A DNA stretch of 47,620 nucleotides from Burkholderia latens (GTDB lineage Bacteria > Pseudomonadota > Gammaproteobacteria > Burkholderiales > Burkholderiaceae), in NCBI RefSeq assembly GCF_902499045.1, contig NZ_CABVPL010000058.1, forward strand, positions 1 to 47,620, in the 5' to 3' direction. Shown here one piece after another: positions 19,567 to 29,984 of this stretch; position 1 is the first letter of the stretch, and each line of letters opens with the position of its first letter. A model generated the notes under the pieces. The model was not told where the DNA came from and did no database searches. It was given only the letters and a program-made list of their open reading frames with translations. The translations under genes were made by a program, and so were the position numbers.

Positions 19567-21389
19567 CAGAGGCCGTTGATCTGCAAGCGCTTCAGCGTCT
19601 GCACAAGCGTTTCGTTGTCGGGCTCGAGCTTCTGCGCGGCACGCCACGCGGTGCGCGCGTCATCCTGCGCGCCGCTCTTCCACAGCACCTCGCCGAGGTG
19701 TGCGCCGATCTCGGCGTTCGGCTGCAGTTCGTATGCGCGTCGCAGCACCTTCGCCGCGCCGGCCGTGTCGCCCATCCTGTACTTCACCCAGCCGAGGCTG
19801 TCCATGATGTACGCGTCGTTCGGCGCGAGCGACAGCGCCTTGTCGATCAGCTTGCTGGCCTCCGGCAGGCGCTGGTTGCGATCGGCGAGCGAATAGCCGA
19901 GCGCGTTGTACGCCTGCGGATTGTCGGGCTGCGTGCGGATCAGCTCGCGCAGCTGCTTTTCCATCGTCGCGTAGTGGCCGGTTTTTTCGGCCGCCATCGC
20001 GTAGTCGTAGCGCAGGTCCGGATCGTCCGGGAAGTCCTCGACTGCGCGCCCGAGCCGCGCCTCGGCCTCCGGATAGCGCTTCGCGGTGAACAGGATCGAC
20101 GCATCGGTGCGCGCGACGACGGCCGCATCGCGCGGATCGCTGATCGGCAGATCGTCGAGCACCTTGCGCGCCTCGTCGATCTTGCCTTGTTTCTGCAGCA
20201 GCTGCGCACGGGTGATCTGCGCGGGGAGGTAGTGCTGACTCGTCTGGTCGACCTTGTCGAGCCACTGCGACGCCTGCGCGTCGTTGCCCTGCTCGATCGC
20301 GATCTGCGCGAGGTAGATGTACCCCTGGCCGACGTCGAGGTTCGGCTGCTTGTCGCCGAGCTGCACGTACTGTTTCAGGTACGCGGTCGCGTCGTCGAGC
20401 TTCTTCTGCTGGATCTTGATCAGCGCGAGCGCCATCAGCGGCGTCGGATCCTTCGCGTCGAGCTTGCGCATCGTCTCGAACTGCTTCTGCGCGTCGTCGA
20501 GGCGATCGTCGGCGAGATAGAGCTGCGACAGCGCGAGCCGCGCGTCGCGCGACTTCGGATTCTGCTGAACATATTTCTCGAACGACGCGATGCCGGCCGC
20601 GCGCTCCGCGGGGCCCATCTGCGACAGCATCAGCGCTGCCGGCAGGTAGTCGGGGCGAATCTGCAGCGCCTGCTTCAGCGACTGCGCGGCGCCTTCCTTG
20701 TCGTCGACCGCGAGCTGCTGCCGCGCGATCGCGAGGTGCGCCTCGGGGCGGTTCATGTCGTTCTTCAGCATGTCCTTCAGCACCGCGAGGCCGCCGACGC
20801 GGTCGGAGCCGCGCACCAGCAGCGCCTGCAGCGCGAGGATCGCGGGGCCGCGCGTTTCGCCGGTCGCGCGCGCCAGCTCGCGCGCGAGCATCGGCTGCGC
20901 ATCGGCCGGCTTGCCGGCGAGTACGAGCAGCGCGGCGTCGACTTGCGACGCGCGGTTCGAATCGGGTGCGTACTGGCGCCACAGATTGGCCGCCGACAGC
21001 GCGTCGGCCGGGCTTTGCGCGCCGAGCGCGATCTCGGTCGCACGCTGCGCCATGCGCGGATCGCGCGTGTCGCGGGCAAGCGCGAGATAGGTCTGGTAGG
21101 CCGGTGCCGGCTGGTTGCGCTGGAGCGCGACCTCCGCGGCGAGCACCTGGTAGACGATCTGGCTCGTCAGCGGGACGCCCGGGAGATCCTTTTTCTCGTC
21201 CGGCATCACGTGCTCGAACGCGCCCTGCGGCTCCGCGTCGTCCGATGCCGGACCCTGCGCGTGAGCCGGGAAGGCGGTGAGGGTCCAGGCGGCGAACAGC
21301 GCGGCGCCGAGCGCACGGCGGACCGGGAAGGCACGCGCGCCGCACGCGGCGGCGGGGCGCTTCAGGGGCATCTTCGAGGGCAAGGTCAT
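19566..21389 (-). CDS. TPR-repeat protein, exported
   Basis: 607 residues: signal peptide ending AHA-Q near residue 44, then about a dozen tetratricopeptide-type helical repeats to the C-terminus (for example AYNALGYSLADRNQRLPEA and YIMDSLGWVKYRMGDTAGA). Such proteins are periplasmic or outer-membrane scaffolds for protein complexes. Placement directly before lolB, with coupled translation, is conserved in beta-proteobacteria and hints at an envelope assembly role, but no specific function can be read from the sequence. Divergent from mutM with 86 bases between start codons. Confidence 0.8.
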   Translation of the reverse strand: MTLPSKMPLKRPAAACGARAFPVRRALGAALFAAWTLTAFPAHAQGPASDDAEPQGAFEHVMPDEKKDLPGVPLTSQIVYQVLAAEVALQRNQPAPAYQTYLALARDTRDPRMAQRATEIALGAQSPADALSAANLWRQYAPDSNRASQVDAALLVLAGKPADAQPMLARELARATGETRGPAILALQALLVRGSDRVGGLAVLKDMLKNDMNRPEAHLAIARQQLAVDDKEGAAQSLKQALQIRPDYLPAALMLSQMGPAERAAGIASFEKYVQQNPKSRDARLALSQLYLADDRLDDAQKQFETMRKLDAKDPTPLMALALIKIQQKKLDDATAYLKQYVQLGDKQPNLDVGQGYIYLAQIAIEQGNDAQASQWLDKVDQTSQHYLPAQITRAQLLQKQGKIDEARKVLDDLPISDPRDAAVVARTDASILFTAKRYPEAEARLGRAVEDFPDDPDLRYDYAMAAEKTGHYATMEKQLRELIRTQPDNPQAYNALGYSLADRNQRLPEASKLIDKALSLAPNDAYIMDSLGWVKYRMGDTAGAAKVLRRAYELQPNAEIGAHLGEVLWKSGAQDDARTAWRAAQKLEPDNETLVQTLKRLQINGL

Positions 21390-21414
21390 GGAAATCCGTT
21401 CGATGTTTCAACCG

Positions 21415-21436
21415 ATTGTAACGCGCTCGCTACAAT
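21415..21436. promoter_or_regulatory. Inverted repeat between TPR gene and mutM, shared -10 candidates
   Basis: ATTGTA and TACAAT separated by ten bases. Read outwards, each arm is a TACAAT hexamer (five of six -10 matches), one facing mutM and one facing the TPR gene, so the same palindrome may serve two overlapping promoters or an operator. Matching -35 elements are weak. Confidence 0.4.
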
Positions 21437-21475
21437 ACACGCACGATCGTGAATCCCGCCTCAGACCCGCAAAAC

Positions 21476-22303
21476 ATGCCAGAGTTGCCAGAAGTCGAAG
21501 TCACGCGCCGGGGCATCGCGCCCTTTGTCGCGGGCCGCCGCGTCGAGCGTGTCGACGTCCGTACCGCGATGCTGCGCTGGCCCGTGCCGGCCGGGCTCGC
21601 GGAGCAATTGCGCGCACGCGAGGTGCTCGCCGTCGAGCGTCGCGGCAAATACCTGCTGTTCGAGGTCGACGCGGGCTGGTTCATCGTCCATCTCGGGATG
21701 ACGGGCACGCTGCGCGTGCTGCCCGCAGCCGGCGTGCCCGTCGCCGCGAAACACGACCACATCGACTGGATCTTCGACGAATTCGTGCTGCGGTTCCGCG
21801 ATCCGCGCCGTTTCGGCGCCGTGCTGTGGCACCCGCGCGAAGCGGGCGACGTGCATGCGCATCCGCTGCTCGCGAGCCTCGGCGTCGAGCCGTTCTCGCC
21901 CGCGTTCAGCGGCGCGCTGCTGCACGCGCGCACGCGCGGTCGCACGGTGTCGGTCAAGCAGGCGCTGCTCGCGGGCGACATGGTCGTCGGCGTCGGCAAC
22001 ATCTATGCATCGGAGAGCCTGTTCCGCGCGGGCATCCGGCCGACGACCGCCGCCGGCAAGGTCTCGCTGCCGCGCTACGAGCGGCTCGCCGACGCGGTGC
22101 GCGCGACGCTCGCCGACGCGATCGAGCGCGGCGGCAGCACGCTGCGCGATTTCGTCGGCAGCAACGGCGAAAGCGGCTACTTCCAGCTCGACTGCTTCGT
22201 CTACGACCGCGCGGGGCTGCCTTGCCGCGTGTGCGGCACGCCGATCCGCCAGATCGTGCAGGGCCAGCGCTCGACCTATTTCTGCCCGACCTGCCAGCGT
22301 TGA
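21476..22303 (+). CDS. mutM: Formamidopyrimidine-DNA glycosylase
   Basis: Removes 8-oxoguanine and formamidopyrimidines from DNA, with beta/delta lyase activity. 275 residues. The start is fixed by the family N-terminus MPELPEVE: Pro2 is the Schiff-base nucleophile, Glu3 the proton donor, and Lys58 (GKYLLF) the conserved lysine. The H2TH region has [19 protein letters not shown], and a C-terminal zinc finger has two CxxC pairs (CRVCG, CPTCQ). The ORF extends a few codons further upstream, but those precede the processed N-terminus. Followed by mutY. Confidence 0.97.
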   Translation: MPELPEVEVTRRGIAPFVAGRRVERVDVRTAMLRWPVPAGLAEQLRAREVLAVERRGKYLLFEVDAGWFIVHLGMTGTLRVLPAAGVPVAAKHDHIDWIFDEFVLRFRDPRRFGAVLWHPREAGDVHAHPLLASLGVEPFSPAFSGALLHARTRGRTVSVKQALLAGDMVVGVGNIYASESLFRAGIRPTTAAGKVSLPRYERLADAVRATLADAIERGGSTLRDFVGSNGESGYFQLDCFVYDRAGLPCRVCGTPIRQIVQGQRSTYFCPTCQR

Positions 22304-22339
22304 ACGCCGCGCTGCAACCTTTTCCGAAGATTCGAACAC

Positions 22340-23440
22340 TTGAAGCCGCCCCGTATCGCCCCCGCTCCGTTTCCCGTCACGCCGCTGCACCGCACGTTCG
22401 CCACGCGCCTGATCGCGTGGCAGCGCGAGCACGGCCGCCACGACCTGCCGTGGCAGAACACCCGCGATCCGTACCGGATCTGGCTGTCGGAAATCATGCT
22501 GCAGCAGACGCAGGTGTCGACCGTCATCCCGTATTACGCGCGCTTTCTCGAGCGCTTTCCCGACGTCGGCGCGCTCGCGGCCGCGCCCGCCGACGACGTG
22601 ATGGCGCTGTGGGCCGGCCTCGGCTATTACTCGCGCGCGCGCAACCTGCACCGCTGCGCGCAGGTGGTGGCCGCCGAGCATGGCGGCGTATTCCCGGCGA
22701 CACCGGACGCGCTCGCGGAGCTGCCCGGCATCGGCCGCTCGACGGCCGCGGCGATCGCGTCGTTCGCATACGGTGCGCGCGCGACGATCCTCGACGGCAA
22801 CGTGAAGCGCGTGCTCGCGCGCGTGTTCGGCGTCGAGGGCTTTCCGGGCGAGAAGCGGGTCGAGAACGACATGTGGGCGCTGGCCGAGTCGCTGCTGCCG
22901 GATGCCGCGAACGCGGCCGACGTGAGCGCGTATACGCAGGGGCTGATGGACCTCGGTGCGACGCTGTGCGTGCGCGGCAAGCCGGATTGTGCGCGCTGCC
23001 CGTTCGCGGGCGACTGCGTCGCGCAGTCGACGGGCCGGCAGCGCGAACTGCCGGCCGCGCGACCGAAGAAGGCCGTGCCGACGCGCAAGACGTGGATGCT
23101 GGTGCTGCGCGACGGCGACGCGGTGCTGCTCGAGCGGCGCCCGCCGTCCGGCATCTGGGGCGGGTTGTGGTGTCTGCCGCAAGCCGACGGCGATGCCGCG
23201 CTGGCCGAGCTCGCGCGCGGCTTCGGCGGCGCCGGCCCGGTGCCGCTCGCGCCGTTTACGCACACGTTCACGCATTTCCGGCTCGAGATCGAGCCGCGGC
23301 TCAGCGACGTGACGAACGGCGGCCCGCCGCACGCGCAGGATGCCGAGACGGCGTGGGTGCCGCTCGCCGCGCTCGACGCGTATGGCGTGCCGGCGCCCGT
23401 GCGCAAGCTGCTCGATGCGCTTAGCGGGCCGCTGCTGTAA
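22340..23440 (+). CDS. mutY: Adenine DNA glycosylase MutY
   Basis: Removes adenine mispaired with 8-oxoguanine, completing the GO repair system begun by mutM 36 bases upstream. 366 residues from a TTG start. Catalytic Glu51 (LSEIMLQQTQV) and Asp152 (LDGNVKRV) are present, with the helix-hairpin-helix ELPGIGRSTA. The iron-sulphur cluster cysteines are C210-x6-C217-x2-C220-x5-C226. The C-terminal Nudix-like domain (about 240-360) recognises 8-oxoG. The ribosome binding site is poor, so coupling to mutM is plausible. Confidence 0.96.
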   Translation: MKPPRIAPAPFPVTPLHRTFATRLIAWQREHGRHDLPWQNTRDPYRIWLSEIMLQQTQVSTVIPYYARFLERFPDVGALAAAPADDVMALWAGLGYYSRARNLHRCAQVVAAEHGGVFPATPDALAELPGIGRSTAAAIASFAYGARATILDGNVKRVLARVFGVEGFPGEKRVENDMWALAESLLPDAANAADVSAYTQGLMDLGATLCVRGKPDCARCPFAGDCVAQSTGRQRELPAARPKKAVPTRKTWMLVLRDGDAVLLERRPPSGIWGGLWCLPQADGDAALAELARGFGGAGPVPLAPFTHTFTHFRLEIEPRLSDVTNGGPPHAQDAETAWVPLAALDAYGVPAPVRKLLDALSGPLL

Positions 23441-23566
23441 CGAAACGGGAAGCGGCGCGTGCGCTCGCGGAAGCGCAGCGTCGCCCAAGGGCGGCTTGTC
23501 GATCGGACGGAGTAATCGCGGGATTGACGGCGCGGCGCCGGTGCGCCGCGACAAGTCGGCGGGCGC

Positions 23567-24202
23567 CTACAGCCAACCGTGCCGGTCGAGCACGTGGTGC
23601 ACGGCATCGATCCGCGCGCCGACGTCTGGAAACTCCATCAGCTTCTGCCGCGCGCGCAGGTCGAGCGGCAGCAGTTCGGCAAGGCGGTTCGACACCCAGC
23701 TCGGATCGTCGAGGCGGAACGGTTCGGCGAACGGCATCTTGTCCGGCTCGGTCTTCTTCAGCGCTTCGATGATTCGCTCGAGCACCTCGGCGCACGAGCC
23801 GAATTGCGCGAGCGCCTGTTCGCCTTCGAGCGGAATGTCGTCTGGCAGCGGTTCCGCGATGCCGACCAGCAGCCCGTTCGCCTCGACGCGATACGACAGC
23901 AGTTCGAAACGCTGCGTGCCGACTGCCTGCAGATACAGCATCCCGAATTCGCCGGTGTCGCATTCGGTGATGCGCGCCATGCAGCCGATGGTCTCGGGCA
24001 CCGACACGGCGCCGTCCTGTGCGACTTCGGGGCCGCTCTTGAGCAGGCACACGCCGAACGGCGCGTCGTCGCGCAGGCATGCGCGGCACATGTCGAGATA
24101 GCGCGCCTCGAACACCTTGAGCGGCAGCCAGCCACCGGGAAACAGCACCGTGTGCAGCGGAAACAGCGGCAAGTCGATCAGGGTGGTCGATAGGGTAGAC
24201 AT
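23567..24202 (-). CDS. LON N-terminal-like substrate-binding domain protein
   Basis: 211 residues consisting of a single LON substrate-binding (PUA-like) domain without ATPase or protease parts. It starts LIDLPLFPLHTVLFPGGWLPLKVFEARYLDM, the family signature, and has IGCMARITECDTGEFGMLYLQAVGTQRFELL in the middle. Widespread, function not established; perhaps a substrate adaptor. Lies 27 bases downstream of rapZ on the same strand and convergent with mutY. Confidence 0.88.
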   Translation of the reverse strand: MSTLSTTLIDLPLFPLHTVLFPGGWLPLKVFEARYLDMCRACLRDDAPFGVCLLKSGPEVAQDGAVSVPETIGCMARITECDTGEFGMLYLQAVGTQRFELLSYRVEANGLLVGIAEPLPDDIPLEGEQALAQFGSCAEVLERIIEALKKTEPDKMPFAEPFRLDDPSWVSNRLAELLPLDLRARQKLMEFPDVGARIDAVHHVLDRHGWL

Positions 24203-24229
24203 GGCGCGCCGGCGAGAGGGCGGGTGTCG

Positions 24230-25138
24230 CTAAGGTCGGTCGACCTCGGTGACGAGCCGCGACGACGCGTCGACATCCACGGGCGCGTCACGATGCCGCA
24301 CGATCACGTTCGCATCGTGCGCGAGGCGCGCGGCGAGCGTTTCCGCGATGAACACCGAGCGATGCTGACCGCCCGTGCAGCCGATGGCGACGGTCAGGTA
24401 GCTGCGGTTGTCTTCGCGAAAGTGCGGCAGCCATTTCATCAGGAACGCATGGATGTCGTCGATCATCTGGTGGACGATCGGCAGTGCGTCCAGAAACGCG
24501 ATGACCGGCTGGTCGAGCCCGGTGAGCGGGCGCAGCTCATGGTCGTAGTACGGATTCGGCAGCGCGCGCACGTCGAACATCAGGTCGGCGTCGAGCGGCA
24601 CGCCGCGCTTGAAGCCGAACGACTCGAACATCACCATCAGGTCGTTGTTCTTCTGCTCGATGAAGCGCTTGACCCACGTGCGCAGCACGTTCGCGCGCAG
24701 CGTGCTCGTGTCGATCTGGTGTCCGAATTCGGCGAGCGGCGCGACGAGTTCGCGTTCGCGCTCGATCGCTTCCTCGAGCGACGACAGCAGCCCGACGTTC
24801 GCGTCGTGCGACGGCGAGCCGGACAGCGGGTGACGCCGGCGCGTTTCGGAGAAGCGTTGGATCAGCGCCTGCGTGCTCGCGTTGAGGAACAGCACGCGGA
24901 CGTCGTGCTCGAGCGACAGCGAGCGGATCAGGCCGGGCATTTCGTCGAGCGACGCGCTGGAGCGCGCATCGATCGCCACCGCGAGCCGATGCTGGCCGCC
25001 CTCGGCAAGATAACGGGCGAGTTCGGGCAGCACGTGCGGCGGCAGGTTGTCGACGCAGTAGTAGCCTGCGTCCTCGAGCGCGTTCAGCGCGACGGACTTG
25101 CCTGAGCCGGAGATGCCGGTGATGAGGACGATGCGCAT
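24230..25138 (-). CDS. rapZ: RNase adapter / nucleotide-binding protein RapZ
   Basis: In enterobacteria RapZ senses glucosamine-6-phosphate and guides RNase E to the small RNA GlmZ; it is linked to PTS-Ntr control. 302 residues. Walker A GISGSGKS at 8-15, then GYYCVDNLP, the C-terminal [15 protein letters not shown] and VRHRD. The ATG at 25138 is chosen to match the usual MRIVLITG start; ATGs at 25165 or 25168 are possible. Whether GlmZ-type RNAs exist here cannot be judged, so the role is by family only. Confidence 0.93.
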   Translation of the reverse strand: MRIVLITGISGSGKSVALNALEDAGYYCVDNLPPHVLPELARYLAEGGQHRLAVAIDARSSASLDEMPGLIRSLSLEHDVRVLFLNASTQALIQRFSETRRRHPLSGSPSHDANVGLLSSLEEAIERERELVAPLAEFGHQIDTSTLRANVLRTWVKRFIEQKNNDLMVMFESFGFKRGVPLDADLMFDVRALPNPYYDHELRPLTGLDQPVIAFLDALPIVHQMIDDIHAFLMKWLPHFREDNRSYLTVAIGCTGGQHRSVFIAETLAARLAHDANVIVRHRDAPVDVDASSRLVTEVDRP

Positions 25139-25213
25139 GGGAAGCTGAGAATCCTGACGTTTCATCATAGCACCGGCTCGACGCGTCGGCGCTGCGAGGC
25201 CGGCGCGAGGAGG

Positions 25214-26182
25214 TTACACGAGCTTGCCGGGGAACTGACTGTCGGGATCCTGCATCGCGAGCCGTTGCCGATCCATGAAGTCGCGCAACGTGTCGATGCC
25301 GCGCAACTGCAGGATCGTGTTTCGCACGGCGGCCTCGACCAGCACCGCGAGGTTGCGGCCGGCCGCCACCTGGATCGTCACCTTGCTGATCGGCAGACCG
25401 AGCACGTCGACGGTCTGGCTTTCGAGCGGCAGCCGCTGGAATTCGCCGTCCGGGCGGCGCACCAGCTGGACGATCAGCTTCAGCTTCATTTTCCGGCGCA
25501 CCGCGGTTTCGCCGAAGATCGTCTTGATGTCGAGCAGGCCGAGGCCGCGCACTTCGAGCAGGTTTTGCAGCAGCGGCGGGCAGCGGCCTTCGACGAAATC
25601 GGGGCCAAGTCGAACGAAGTCGACGGCGTCGTCGGCGACGAGGCCGTGGCCGCGGCTGATCAGTTCGAGGCCGAGCTCGCTCTTGCCGAGCCCGGAGTCG
25701 CCGGTGAGCAGCACGCCCATCCCGAGGATGTCGAGGAACACGCCGTGCAGCGTCGCGCGGGGCGCGAGGATGCGCGACATGTAGAGCCGCAGGCTGTCGA
25801 TCACCGCGGCGGCCGACATCGGCGTCGTGAACAGCGGCGTGGACGAGCGCGTGCAGCGCAGCACGAGTTCCGGCGGCGCCGCGGCGCCGCCGGCGACGAC
25901 GAGAAACGGCGGCTCGAGCGCGATCAGCTCGGCCATGTGGCGCGAACGGTCTTCGTCGGTCTGCCGCTGGTAGTAGTCGATTTCGGCTTCGCCGAGCACC
26001 TGGATCCGGTTCGGGTGGATCAGGTTCAGGTGGCCGACGAGGTCGGCGCTCGACGTTGCGTTGCCGACCGTGTCGGCCGAGAAACCGCGCTCCCAGCCTT
26101 CATGCCCCGTCAGCCAGCTCAGCTTCAGCGTGGCCGCGTTGTCGTCGAAGATGCTCTGGGCGTTGATGCTGGACGTATCCAT
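25214..26182 (-). CDS. hprK: HPr kinase/phosphorylase
   Basis: Serine kinase and phosphorylase acting on HPr-type phosphocarriers. 322 residues from ATG 26182, with GGAG eleven bases upstream. The N-terminal domain spans about 1-130; the catalytic domain has His146 (HGVFLDILG), Walker A GDSGLGKS at 161-168 and the signature [17 protein letters not shown]. In proteobacteria hprK sits with ptsN and rapZ, as here; the HPr and EI genes are outside the window. A longer ORF upstream is not supported. Confidence 0.96.
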   Translation of the reverse strand: MDTSSINAQSIFDDNAATLKLSWLTGHEGWERGFSADTVGNATSSADLVGHLNLIHPNRIQVLGEAEIDYYQRQTDEDRSRHMAELIALEPPFLVVAGGAAAPPELVLRCTRSSTPLFTTPMSAAAVIDSLRLYMSRILAPRATLHGVFLDILGMGVLLTGDSGLGKSELGLELISRGHGLVADDAVDFVRLGPDFVEGRCPPLLQNLLEVRGLGLLDIKTIFGETAVRRKMKLKLIVQLVRRPDGEFQRLPLESQTVDVLGLPISKVTIQVAAGRNLAVLVEAAVRNTILQLRGIDTLRDFMDRQRLAMQDPDSQFPGKLV

Positions 26183-26311
26183 GACTCTCGTCACTCCAAT
26201 GAGCCGGTGCATGCGCGCGGCGACGGGCGTCGCCATGCCGGGCCGGCGCCGGGCGGCCCTGGACGGCGGCGCGTGCCGCCTCGTTCGGGAAAATATTCCG
26301 CCCGGATCAAC

Positions 26312-26767
26312 TCAAGGTTGCCACTGAGTGAGCAGGCGATGCAACTCGGCGATATCCGTTTCGTTGTGCAGACGCTCGCGCGCGTCGCGATCGGACAGCA
26401 GTTGCGCGATTTCCGACAGGATCTCGAGGTGCTGCTGGGTGGCTTGCTCGGGGACGAGCAGGAAAATCAGGAGACCGACCGGTTGGCCGTCGGGCGCTTC
26501 GAACGGGATCACGTCCGCCAGCCGCACGAACGCGGCGAGCGGGTGCTTGAGGCCCTTGATGCGCCCGTGCGGAATCGCCACGCCTTCGCCCAGCCCGGTC
26601 GAGCCGAGGCGCTCGCGCGCGAACAGGTTGTCCGTGACGGTGCTGCGCGCGATGCCGTTCTGATTCTCGAAGATCAATCCGGCTTGTTCGAAGACGCGTT
26701 TCTTGCTGGTGACGGAGAGGTCGATGACGACGTTCTCTATGGGCAGGATTTTGGCTAGGCGATTCAT
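26312..26767 (-). CDS. ptsN: PTS-Ntr EIIA component PtsN
   Basis: Phosphoacceptor of the nitrogen PTS, a regulatory (not transport) protein that controls potassium, phosphate and envelope functions. 151 residues from MNRLAKILP; His67 in EGVAIPHGRIKGL is the phosphorylated residue, and LLVPEQATQQHLEIL follows. An ATG 19 codons upstream (26824) is an alternative, but the extra stretch is not family-like. It is 129 bases before hprK, and separated from hpf by a terminator, so it likely has its own promoter in 26768-26973. Confidence 0.95.
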   Translation of the reverse strand: MNRLAKILPIENVVIDLSVTSKKRVFEQAGLIFENQNGIARSTVTDNLFARERLGSTGLGEGVAIPHGRIKGLKHPLAAFVRLADVIPFEAPDGQPVGLLIFLLVPEQATQQHLEILSEIAQLLSDRDARERLHNETDIAELHRLLTQWQP

Positions 26768-26973
26768 GTTGGCAGGCGATTGGGCGGCCTGGGGTCTCCT
26801 TGCGGCGGCAGACTGATCTTCCATGTTCGGCGATATCAAGGCGTTCGGCACGGGTGCCCTGCAACGCAGTGATCGCACCCGATGCCCCCCGGCGATAACC
26901 GGGACATTATAGAGCACAGCCGCGCGCGTGGCGCAGCATGGACGGACCGGTCGCACCACGACCGCACGGACAC

Positions 26974-26999
26974 AAAAAAAACGCCCGGCGAACCGGGCG
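26974..26999 (-). terminator. Rho-independent terminator of hpf
   Basis: Minus strand CGCCCGG-TTCG-CCGGGCG followed by eight T, 21 bases after the hpf stop codon. It separates the lpt-rpoN-hpf genes from ptsN-hprK-rapZ. Confidence 0.93.
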
Positions 27000-27020
27000 G
27001 CGTGCGTGTTGCGTTGACCG

Positions 27021-27380
27021 TTATTGCGGCGGCAGTTCGATCTGGTCGATCGACGGCTGGAGCTTGATCGGGTCGTGCGCATGGGTCTGCAGACGCTCCA
27101 TGTGCTTGACGACCTGGCGATCCAGCTTGTCGATCAGCAGATCGATCGCAGCGTACAGGTTGCCGTTCGCGCTTTCGACGAAGATGTCCTTGCCCTTCAG
27201 GTGCAGATTGATTTCCGCACGCTGCTGCTTGTCCTTTTCCTTGTGGTTGTCGACCGAGAGGATCACAGTGCCATCGATCACCTGATCGCTATGGCGTAGC
27301 ACCCTGTCCAGCTTGGTGATCACGTATTCGCGAATTGCAGGCGTGACTTCCAGATGATGTCCACTGATCTTCAGGTTCAT
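27021..27380 (-). CDS. hpf: Ribosome hibernation promoting factor
   Basis: Binds the decoding centre of 30S subunits and promotes 100S ribosome dimers in stationary phase. 119 residues, a short-type [32 protein letters not shown] and the basic/acidic [37 protein letters not shown] 20-residue tail follows the S30AE domain. Typical position directly downstream of rpoN. Confidence 0.95.
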   Translation of the reverse strand: MNLKISGHHLEVTPAIREYVITKLDRVLRHSDQVIDGTVILSVDNHKEKDKQQRAEINLHLKGKDIFVESANGNLYAAIDLLIDKLDRQVVKHMERLQTHAHDPIKLQPSIDQIELPPQ

Positions 27381-27514
27381 AGTGCTTCTCCAAGCGAGTG
27401 ACCACCCGGCCGCATCGAGGCGGCGCTCCGGTCGACTTGCCCCCGCCGCACGTGGCAGCGGAATCGCGGACAGGTCGCCCGGCCTGTTCCCCGTATGCGC
27501 GGTGGCCGGAACAC

Positions 27515-27532
27515 GCCTGCCGCCGGGCAGGC
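27515..27532 (-). terminator. Stem-loop just after rpoN
   Basis: GCCTGCC and GGCAGGC with a four-base loop, within 10 bases of the rpoN stop codon. No T run, so it may be an mRNA-stabilising hairpin rather than a terminator. Confidence 0.35.
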
Positions 27533-27539
27533 AGCAGGC

Positions 27540-29045
27540 TTAAAGAGACTTGCGCAGATTCACTGCCGGGATCTTGAGGGCTTCGCGATATTTGGCAACC
27601 GTGCGGCGCGCGACCACGAAACCCTGTTCTGCCAGCAGCTCGGCAATGCGGCTGTCCGAAAGTGGCGATTTTGGGTCTTCAGCTCCTATCAGTTGCTTGA
27701 TCAGGGCTCGGATGGCGGTCGACGATGCGGCGCCTCCGGTGTCGGTCGAAACGTGTGATCCGAAGAAGTACTTAAATTCAAGCGTCCCGAACGGGGTCAG
27801 CATGTACTTGCCGGTTGTCACACGGCTGACAGTCGACTCGTGTAGGCCCAGCGTATCAGCTATTTCCCGCAAAACCAAGGGGCGCATGGCAATTTCACCG
27901 TGCGCAAAGAAATTCTTCTGACGCTCGACAATGGCCTGCGCGACACGCAGGATCGTGTCGAAGCGCTGCTGGATATTCTTGATCAGCCAGCGCGCTTCCT
28001 GCAGCTGCTGTTTCAGCGAACCGGCCGCCGGATCGCCGCGGCTGTTGCGCAGGATGTTCGCGTACAGGTTGTTGATCCGCAGGCGCGGCATCACTTCCGG
28101 ATTGAGTTCCGCGAGCCAGCCCTGGCCGGCCTTCTTCACGATGATGTCGGGCACGACGTAGTCGGCCTCGGCCTTGCCGTACGCGGCGCCCGGGAACGGC
28201 TCCAGCGAGCGGATCAGCGCATGCGCGTCGCGCAGCGCGTCGTCGGTCGCCTTCAGGTGCTTGCGCAGCCGCGTGAAATCGCGCGCGGCGAGCAGTTCCA
28301 GGTGCTGCGACACGATTTCCAGCGCGAGCGTGCGCGTGGGGGACGGATCGAGGCGCAGCAATTGCAGCTTCAGGCATTCGGACGCCGAGCGGGCCCCGAC
28401 TCCCGGCGGATCGAAGCTGTGCAGCAGCGCGAGCGCCGCATTCAGTTCGTCGCAGTCGATTTCGAGTTCGGGCGGCAAGTCGGCGAGCACCTCGTCGAGC
28501 GACGCGGTCAGGTAGCCGTCGTCGTCGAGCGATTCGATCAGGAACATCACGAGCGCGCGGTCGCGCGGGCTCGCCTGCGTGACGCGCAGTTGCGCGGACA
28601 GATGGTCGCGCAGCGACGTCGCGGCTTCCTGGACCTGCAGCGGCGGGAGGTCGTCATCGTCCGATGCGCCGCTCGAACGACCGAATTCGTCGAGATTCCA
28701 CTGCGGGCCGTCGCTGGCGTCGCCGGACGCGTAGCCGTCGTATTCGTCGGCACCGGCCGGCTCGTCGCGTTCGGCACGGTCGCCGGACTGGCTGCTGCCG
28801 TTCGATACGCTCGGTTCGGCATTCTGGCCGGGCGGTGTCTGCGCGATCAGCGATCCGTCCGCCGCGACGCGCAGCGGACTCGCGATCCATTCGTCATCGT
28901 TTTCGAGCAGCGGATTCTGCGCGACGGCCATCGCGACTTCCTGCTGCAGTTCGAGCGTCGACAGCTGCAGCAGCCGGATCGACTGCTGAAGTTGCGGGGT
29001 CAGCGCTAGATGTTGCGACAGGCGGAGTTGAAGGCTGGCTTTCAT
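27540..29045 (-). CDS. rpoN: RNA polymerase sigma-54 factor
   Basis: Alternative sigma factor for nitrogen, motility and other enhancer-dependent genes. 501 residues. Region I is Gln/Leu-rich ([25 protein letters not shown]), an acidic region II covers about 60-120, and the C-terminal RpoN box [10 protein letters not shown] is at 479-488 with the upstream helix-turn-helix [14 protein letters not shown]. The ATG at 29045 begins [11 protein letters not shown] as in relatives; an upstream ATG at 29099 adds 18 residues that look unrelated. Follows lptB by 162 bases. Confidence 0.96.
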   Translation of the reverse strand: MKASLQLRLSQHLALTPQLQQSIRLLQLSTLELQQEVAMAVAQNPLLENDDEWIASPLRVAADGSLIAQTPPGQNAEPSVSNGSSQSGDRAERDEPAGADEYDGYASGDASDGPQWNLDEFGRSSGASDDDDLPPLQVQEAATSLRDHLSAQLRVTQASPRDRALVMFLIESLDDDGYLTASLDEVLADLPPELEIDCDELNAALALLHSFDPPGVGARSASECLKLQLLRLDPSPTRTLALEIVSQHLELLAARDFTRLRKHLKATDDALRDAHALIRSLEPFPGAAYGKAEADYVVPDIIVKKAGQGWLAELNPEVMPRLRINNLYANILRNSRGDPAAGSLKQQLQEARWLIKNIQQRFDTILRVAQAIVERQKNFFAHGEIAMRPLVLREIADTLGLHESTVSRVTTGKYMLTPFGTLEFKYFFGSHVSTDTGGAASSTAIRALIKQLIGAEDPKSPLSDSRIAELLAEQGFVVARRTVAKYREALKIPAVNLRKSL

Positions 29046-29207
29046 GGCAAAGAGGGAGTCATACCGGCAGTTTGCCACGACCCAGGCGCATTGAGCCATC
29101 CGCGATTACGCGCGGCGCGGCGCCCGGGCGCGCAGGCCGCTGCGCGGGGGCGTGCGGGCGCGGCCCTGCGCGGCGATGCCGGGCAGGGTGCAGCCAGCCA
29201 GGGGGAG

Positions 29208-29984
29208 TTACATGCGGAAGTGTTCGCCGAGGTAGACGCGGCGCACGCTTTCGTTTTCGATGATTTCGCTCGGCGCGCCGGCGGCGAGCACCGAACCGTC
29301 GCTGATGATGTACGCGTGGTCGCAGATGCCGAGCGTTTCGCGGACGTTGTGATCGGTAATCAACACGCCGATATTGCGCTGCTTCAGGAACTTGACGATC
29401 TTCTGGATCTCGAGCACCGCGATCGGGTCGACGCCGGCGAACGGTTCGTCGAGCAGGATGAAGCTCGGATTGGTCGCGAGCGCGCGCGCGATTTCCACGC
29501 GGCGGCGTTCGCCGCCGGACAGCGACAGCGCCGGGTTCTCGCGCAAATGGCCGATCTGCAGCTCGTCCAGCAGCGCCTCGGTGCGCGACGCGATCGCATC
29601 CTTCGACAGCCGCTTGCCGTCTTCGCCGTGCTGCAGCTCGAGCACCGCGCGGATGTTCTCCTCGACGGTCAGCTTGCGGAACACCGATGCTTCCTGCGGC
29701 AGGTACGACAGGCCGAGCGACGCGCGCTTGTGGATCGGCAGCAGGCTGATCGAGCTGCCGTTCAACGAGATCTCGCCCGCATCCAGCGGCACGAGGCCGA
29801 CGATCATGTAGAACGACGTCGTCTTGCCGGCGCCGTTCGGGCCGAGCAGACCGACGACTTCGCCGCTCTTCACGTCGAGCGACACGTCCTTGACGACCGT
29901 GCGCGAGCCGTAGCGCTTCTTCAGGTTGCGGACGACGAGCGAGCTCGTCGTGCCGGCCGGCTGGCGGTTCGGGAGCGCGTTCAT
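29208..29984 (-). CDS. lptB: LPS export ABC transporter ATP-binding protein
   Basis: Cytoplasmic ATPase of LptB2FGC, which powers extraction of LPS from the inner membrane. 258 residues; Walker A GPNGAGKT at 48-55, signature [15 protein letters not shown], Walker [14 protein letters not shown], and the switch His in [10 protein letters not shown]. The start codon overlaps the lptA stop by ATGA, which couples the two. The permease genes lptF and lptG are not in the window. Confidence 0.97.
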   Translation of the reverse strand: MNALPNRQPAGTTSSLVVRNLKKRYGSRTVVKDVSLDVKSGEVVGLLGPNGAGKTTSFYMIVGLVPLDAGEISLNGSSISLLPIHKRASLGLSYLPQEASVFRKLTVEENIRAVLELQHGEDGKRLSKDAIASRTEALLDELQIGHLRENPALSLSGGERRRVEIARALATNPSFILLDEPFAGVDPIAVLEIQKIVKFLKQRNIGVLITDHNVRETLGICDHAYIISDGSVLAAGAPSEIIENESVRRVYLGEHFRM

